Shown here one piece after another: positions 63,101 through 64,000 of a DNA stretch of 64,000 nucleotides. The number at the start of each line of letters is the position of its first letter. The stretch's first letter is position 1. The translations under genes and the position numbers were made by a program. The notes below the pieces were generated by a model. The model was not told the DNA's origin. It saw only the letters and a list, made by a program, of their open reading frames with translations, and did not search any database. Source of the stretch: Buttiauxella izardii (GTDB taxonomy: Bacteria; Pseudomonadota; Gammaproteobacteria; Enterobacterales; Enterobacteriaceae); the NCBI RefSeq assembly GCF_003601925.1, contig NZ_QZWH01000004.1, forward strand, positions 113,085-177,084. The letters are read 5' to 3'.

Positions 63101-64000
63101 GCTGACCGTTCGCCAGGTCAGCCGTGTTGACATCAATGCTGTAACCCAGATGCCCGTTCGGCATCGGTTGCACTGTGCCGGTAAACTCATGGCCATTAAC
63201 GGTCAGCGTCACCACATCGTGCACCCGCGCATCGCCGCCCACGGTGCCGGTCACACTGGTGGTCGGCTGCTGGCTTTCGTGTGCATTGATAATGTCATCA
63301 CCGGCGATCTGGTCGATGGTGATATCGGCGGTCGCCACATAGTCGAGGCTGACCACATGATCCGCCGTGGCGGTAGCTGTGTTCCCTGCCCCGTCCGTGG
63401 TCGTAATCGTTGCGTGCACCTGCTGGCCGTTCGCCAGGTCCGCCGTGTTGACATCAATGCTGTAACCCAGATGCCCGTTCGGCATCGGTTGTACCGTACC
63501 GGTGAAGTCATGACCGTTGACCGTCAGCGTCACCACATCGTGCACCCGCGCATCGCCGCCCACGGTGCCGGTCACACTGGTGGTCGGCTGCTGGCTTTCG
63601 TGCGCATTAATCACGTCATCACCGGCGATCTGGTCGATGGTGATATCGGCGGTCGCCACATAGTCGAGGCTGACCACATGATCCGCCGTGGCGGTAGCTG
63701 TGTTCCCTGCCCCGTCCGTGGTCGTAATCGTTGCGTGCACCTGCTGGCCGTTCGCCAGGTCAGCGGTGTTGACATCAATGCTGTAACCCAGATGCCCGTT
63801 CGGCATCGGTTGCACTGTGCCGGTAAACTCATGGCCATTAACGGTCAGCGTCACCACGTCGTGCACCCGCGCATCGCCGCCCACGGTGCCGGTCACACTG
63901 GTGGTCGGCTGCTGGCTTTCGTGCGCATTGATAATGTCATCACCGACGATCTGGTCGATGGTGATGGTCGCTTCTGCTGCATAGTCGAGGCTGACCACAT
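51114..64000 (-). CDS. Giant Ig-like-repeat adhesin (LapA/BapA-like), 3' part, partial
   Basis: An open frame of about 4,295 residues with no true start in the window; the gene continues past 64000. It consists of about 38 tandem domains of 95-110 residues, each beginning with a T/D-I-x-x-(V/I)-x-x-D-x-(V/I)-(I/L)-N-x-x-E-S motif and containing a (V/I)-x-G-x-V-x-G-D-(A/V) turn, which is a bacterial Ig-like fold. The C-terminus has a His-rich spacer (SHHAAHAHDHG), an acidic NLFDDGDDSLSF and VDLSDLAKELHEGTDITHYI, resembling a type I secretion target of the VCA0849 class. No GGxGxD nonapeptide RTX block is obvious. It is the likely LapG/LapD-controlled biofilm adhesin; the cleavage site would be at the missing N-terminus. 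Confidence 0.9.
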   Translation of the reverse strand, partial: VVSLDYAAEATITIDQIVGDDIINAHESQQPTTSVTGTVGGDARVHDVVTLTVNGHEFTGTVQPMPNGHLGYSIDVNTADLANGQQVHATITTTDGAGNTATATADHVVSLDYVATADITIDQIAGDDVINAHESQQPTTSVTGTVGGDARVHDVVTLTVNGHDFTGTVQPMPNGHLGYSIDVNTADLANGQQVHATITTTDGAGNTATATADHVVSLDYVATADITIDQIAGDDIINAHESQQPTTSVTGTVGGDARVHDVVTLTVNGHEFTGTVQPMPNGHLGYSIDVNTADLANGQQVHASITATDGAGNTIEATADHTVTPDYAAEATITINQIAGDDVINAQESQQPTTAVSGYVGGDAKLNDTVTLTVNGHDFTGNVQTLADGQLGYSIAVNTADLANGQQVHASITATDGAGNTIEATADHTVTPDYAAEATITINQIAGDDVINAQESQQPTTAVSGYVGGDAKLNDTVTLTVNGHDFTGTVQPMPNGHLGYSIDVNTADLANGQQVHASITATDGAGNTIEATADHTVTPDYAAEATITIDTIAVDDVINAHESQQPTTAVSGYVGGDAKINDTVTLTVNGHDFTGNVQTLADGHLGYSIDVNTADLANGQQVHASITATDGAGNTIEATADHTVTPDYAAEATITIDTIAVDDVINAQESQQPTTSVTGTVGGDARVHDVVTLTVNGHDFTGTVQPMPNGHLGYSIDVNTADLANGQQVHASITATDGAGNTVEATADHTVTPDYIAEANIAIDDVTSDNILNHTELSHPTQTITGIVGGDAKADDPVHLDFGNGKLFDGKVIDMGNGQFGYRIEVDSSVFGDNEQILFKDVNFTATVTAHDAAKNEVIVTTEHTVHIDNHAYNGLTINTIAGDNIVNLGESQHETLVTGQLSGKDAHPGDKLEVTVQGNTFKGDIYEDAQGHLYYEAKIPTGTLHEGKNDVQVTITSKDKADNETVTTEHTSVTLDTKIAASITTHDVTADNVLNHDELDTPKQLIRGEVADDVHVGDVVRININDHHFSGLVIDLGNGKLGYQIPVDSSAFSNNQGEIDAKVTYTVSVTTRDVAGNETTAETTKTVTIDNHANNGLTIETVAQDDIVNLKESQHDTLITGEATGDAKLHDPVTVTVNNQTFTGEVVSVNGKFRYEVAVAKDALNEGENDVQVSITSHDAAGNVAVATEHHNVIVDTHAYNGLTINTIAGDNIVNLGESQHETLVTGQLSGKDAQPGDKLEVTVQGNTFKGDIYEDAQGHLYYEAKIPTGTLHEGKNDVQVTITSHDKAGNEAVATEQTSVTLDTKIAASITTHDVTADNVLNHDELDTPKQLIRGEVADDVHVGDVVRININDHHFSGQVIDLGNGKLGYQIPVDSSAFSNNQGEIDAKVTYTVSVTTRDVAGNETTAETTKTVTIDNHANNGLTIETVAQDDIVNLKESQQDTLITGEATGDAKLHDPVTVTVNNQTFTGEVVSVNGKFRYEVAVAKDALNEGENDVQVSITSHDAAGNVAVATEHHNVIVDTHAYNGLTIDTVTPDNIVNHAESERNVHITGHVSGKDAQSGDVVDVWVQGQHYDGKVFADSQGHLYYDVSIPRDKLVHGDATAKVTITSHDKAGNEAVATETHDFSVDLHADATITTNDVTTDNKLSHVELETPKQLITGEVGGDARIGDKVSIEINSKHFGGEVIDLGGGKLGYQIPVDSSAFGNNNTHINKDVTYTVSVTSHDAVNNEVTVPTTHTVHVDNFAENKVTITKVAGDNIINMHESRMPTFISGVASGDAKAGDLVEVSVNGQTYKGEVVGTTGHWHYNVPVPSSQFHEGTNNVQVKLTSHDSLGNEAVATEHRTVTVDTHAENTVTINDATSDNILNKTELGNEEQTITGVVGGDAKIGDEVTLEINGNYYRGLVEDMHDGKGTLGYKIPVLSSEFGDNNTILNKDVSVKATLVSHDAAGNEAIAVSEHTIHVDNHAYNGLTINTVAGDNVVNHGESKHETLVTGRVSGKDAHIGDQVEVLIGTKTYPGTIFADPQGHLYYEAKIPTGALKEGKNGVSVTITSHDAAGNEAVSTETTNVTLDTHANATINIHELTAGPVLNYDELATPKQLITGDVGRDAQIGDKVSLEINGKFFGGKVIDLGNGHLGYQIPVDSSAFGNNQQHLDTNVKIIASVTSHDAAGNEVTVKANHTVHLDNHAEAGITISPVTGDGTINAVESGQATTKISGTVNGDVHKGDEVLVVVNHQLYEATVQELPHQNGALGYSVDVATSDLLADPTPDAYIVGYDANGNIQLAHATQNVGIDLLAEATITIDPVTGNKDNMINGEESHNEFTTITGKVDGDVKVGDVVHLEVNGIDMTTQVFKDPHSSQLEYKIDVSTYDLMTDPKITATVTATDNANNVITVDATQDITVDTKVEATISVDSVTNDNVLNGAELKQGYTLVSGKVTGEMNPGDPLTLTVNGHTYNGFVENQGVDAQGNIIMGYHIPVSTADIQANPNIHASIDVTDTAKNHTVATANHHVGKDDHADASVTINIVSGDDVLNANDQQSPTTIINGKVGGDVKAGDTVHLLINGTDHQATVADQGHGLGLGYSIAVNTSDLLADPTIVATVDATDAAGNKASASATHNVGRDDGAQATITIDPVTDDNTINNAEAHNPITPVTGHVIGDVNPGDLVDLNVNGQHYYGTVDKNLGYKIDVSTDDLLSVKNPELHASVTGHDAAGNTVLATADHPVDVDTRAEATITVGTKPVDDHVTPDFYIISGEVGGDAKVGDVVKIHVLGKTYITEVIAYPDGHLGYSTNDPNNNNFSTIYEPLNPYPIYFNKDVVNDKTDIVVDVTSTDSHGNTVTVSAHTHPGVDPSHGGGTVTPPQHTPPDVHITVSPVAGNDVINQQESQSGKTIIRGTVSGDVHVGDTVIVHLANDTHTYTGQVYELPNLPGEYGYVVNDVDTDVLANHPVITATVAAHSDSSVTASTSKTVTFDTDVHATITLDDVAGDNVINIDESNNATTPVSGTVTGDVKEGDNVTLLINGNSITTQVYRDPATGELKFTKDVSTNDLRQDPAIKVSVTGHDDQGNTVTVSDDKTISVDTEIKASVTIDPIGHHNVLNLDDTNQLHTTISGKVDGDVNPGDEVKVTVNGTVYDHIKIDGNHGYSVDVLTSELASGGTITAQVTGHDAAGNTLPASATQNVTVDTTAHATITMNTVSGDNVLSHHDLQSQTTRISGTVGEDARINDDVIITINNHATPVKVVELPHMNGLLGYVADVNTSDLYANPEIHVKVIGTDDVGNSFSAEMSKTVLIDDHADVTMNVNDVSGDNVLNLVESQKGKTTITGTVNGDVHEGDKVTIHVNGNDLPATLHQQADGQFTFSLDVNTSDLLADQKITYTVTGVDQYGNTLTITETNTITIDQIAENQIHIDTVAGDDKVNIVEHSGPSTNISGVVDKDAHAGDTVTLHINGQIYHGTLSDHDGNLTYDIAVKNSDLKEGKNTVDVSVTGQDAAGNEATSTATHDFTLDTQIHGSITIDPVATDNVINGKESRHVEVTGKVDGDAQKGDLVTLEINGHIGHGTVDLVNGELVYNVPVKESWLHEGENKVKVSVDVSDDAGNKLTVDVLHRVVVDSHADASITVDPITADNTINAKESKHISVTGQVEGDAKEGDKVTLEINGHTVSTDVRMIGNHLGYEAHVDKSWMHQGHNDVNVSVSVTDAAGNHLMTPPVVHPVYVDTKIDAVVTINSVTADNVVNDREAENITVNGKVGADVKAGDLVELEVNNHTFTTQVRMINGHLGYEAQMNRAWLNEGDNDLHVKVTTEDHAGNITSAEQTQKFQLDTHADATITIDPVAADNVINAKESQHMIHVTGKVDGDAHDGDLVTLHVNGHTIETKVVPVGDHLGYDVRMDKTWLHEGENNVTVNVRVTDDAGNRVTPAFNQVVVLDTHADASISVNPVAGDNVINASEMKHISLTGQVGGDAKEGDKVTLDINHHTMTTDVKMIDGHLGYDVNISKSWVHEGHNDLKVGVKVTDAAGNTTTAHHKETFQVDTHADATLTVNKIAGDNHISAREAQHDVTHITGQIEGDVHRGDHVTATIGDKHYDAVVHDHKGHLSYDIPVDTADLNIGTNTVNVSVAAHDAHGNNTLIKQAVDVTVDGPFHHGKHDVEVADKSHHAAHAHDHGLSNLFDDGDDSLSFNLHQDAKGHRGDESHKIFGAKEGGEYGKVDLSDLAKELHEGTDITHYIKGGDDHGKADAGTHAAHVPAAAPPAGDASHIALGHDSHGSASYSLDHLIAKPEHYSH
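59415..61382. repeat. 984-bp direct tandem duplication inside adhesin gene
   Basis: Two copies (about 59415-60398 and 60399-61382) are nearly identical base for base. For example, the segment at 59596-59847 recurs at 60580-60831 with the same translation in every frame. The unit is 984 bp (328 codons), spanning three Ig-like domains, so the duplication is in frame. Confidence 0.85.
61740..64000. repeat. Array of seven near-identical 321-bp repeats in adhesin gene
   Basis: Seven consecutive 107-codon units run to the window edge. Marker sequences recur every 321 bp (for example the codon pair for Asp-Tyr at 61737, 62058 and onward). Units differ at only a few variable spots: VSL/VTP linker, IAGDD/IAVDD, INAHES/INAQES, and GTVGGDARVHD/GYVGGDAKLND. 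The array probably continues beyond 64000. Confidence 0.9.

Noticed and set aside
61740..64000. CRISPR-like or mobile repeat array
   Set aside because: The 321-bp units are contiguous, in frame and coding for Ig-like domains; there are no short repeats with unique spacers.
63998..64000. Start codon of the adhesin at the window edge
   Set aside because: The apparent start is an internal GTG (Val) codon in the D-H-V-V-S-L linker repeated in other units; the gene clearly continues beyond the window.

Overview
The window is chromosomal DNA from a member of the Enterobacteriaceae that is not Escherichia coli. It keeps the E. coli gene order ygdQ-ygdR-tas-lplT-aas-omrA-galR ... lysA-lysR-ygeA ... 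kduD ... yqeF, and most of these proteins can be aligned by eye with their E. coli namesakes. Between these backbone genes sit several accessory blocks. No tRNA, rRNA, insertion sequence or CRISPR array was recognised. I could not search any database, so family names rest on motifs and remembered homologues, and I do not name the genus.

Layout. (1) 1-7416: conserved backbone covering a TerC-like membrane protein, a small lipoprotein, an aldo-keto reductase, the lysophospholipid transporter/acyltransferase pair lplT-aas, one OmrA/OmrB-type small RNA and galR. An ERIC repeat carrying an internal insert lies between ygdR and tas. (2) 7654-9487: an AT-rich three-gene cassette with an orphan Hcp (type VI secretion tube protein), a protein with a YafU-like hydrophobic hairpin and a small membrane protein. 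It looks like an Hcp/effector/immunity module far from any T6SS core genes. (3) 9492-14998: a GNAT and GntR-regulator pair, then a beta-glucoside locus (GH1 phospho-glucosidase, PTS EIIC and a divergent LacI regulator) whose control region holds palindromes of the form TTGGnnnnCCAA. (4) 14971-19335: lysA/lysR, an MFS exporter and ygeA. (5) 19500-29323: a pectin (oligogalacturonide) regulon of kdgF, togMNAB, two ogl genes, kduD and the porin kdgM, tied together by at least seven KdgR-type palindromes. It occupies the place of araE and kduI in E. coli. yqeF follows.

(6) 31161-64000 is the most unusual part: a large island devoted to cyclic-di-GMP and surface adhesion. On the minus strand a nine-gene run (43081 down to 31161) encodes a YfgF-like phosphodiesterase, a double-Cache chemoreceptor, CheB with a dead receiver domain, CheR with TPR repeats, a CheA-receiver hybrid kinase, a single-domain receiver, a diguanylate cyclase of unusual HPT-REC-REC-GGDEF architecture, CheW, and a second small CheW-like protein. 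This resembles the Wsp logic: a chemosensory array that controls c-di-GMP instead of flagella. Divergently, on the plus strand, lie a periplasmic-sensor GGDEF-EAL protein, two orphan solute-binding proteins (the second frameshifted), the periplasmic protease LapG and the c-di-GMP receptor LapD. Facing them on the minus strand are a small conserved protein and the C-terminal 4.3 kilo-residues of a giant repetitive adhesin, the expected LapG substrate, which runs off the right edge.

Inferred circuit: periplasmic signals read by the Cache receptor, and perhaps by the solute-binding proteins, drive CheA. CheA phosphorylates the cyclase, c-di-GMP rises, LapD sequesters LapG, and the adhesin stays on the surface. 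The two EAL proteins would reverse this. The adhesin's secretion genes and N-terminal LapG cleavage site would lie outside the window.
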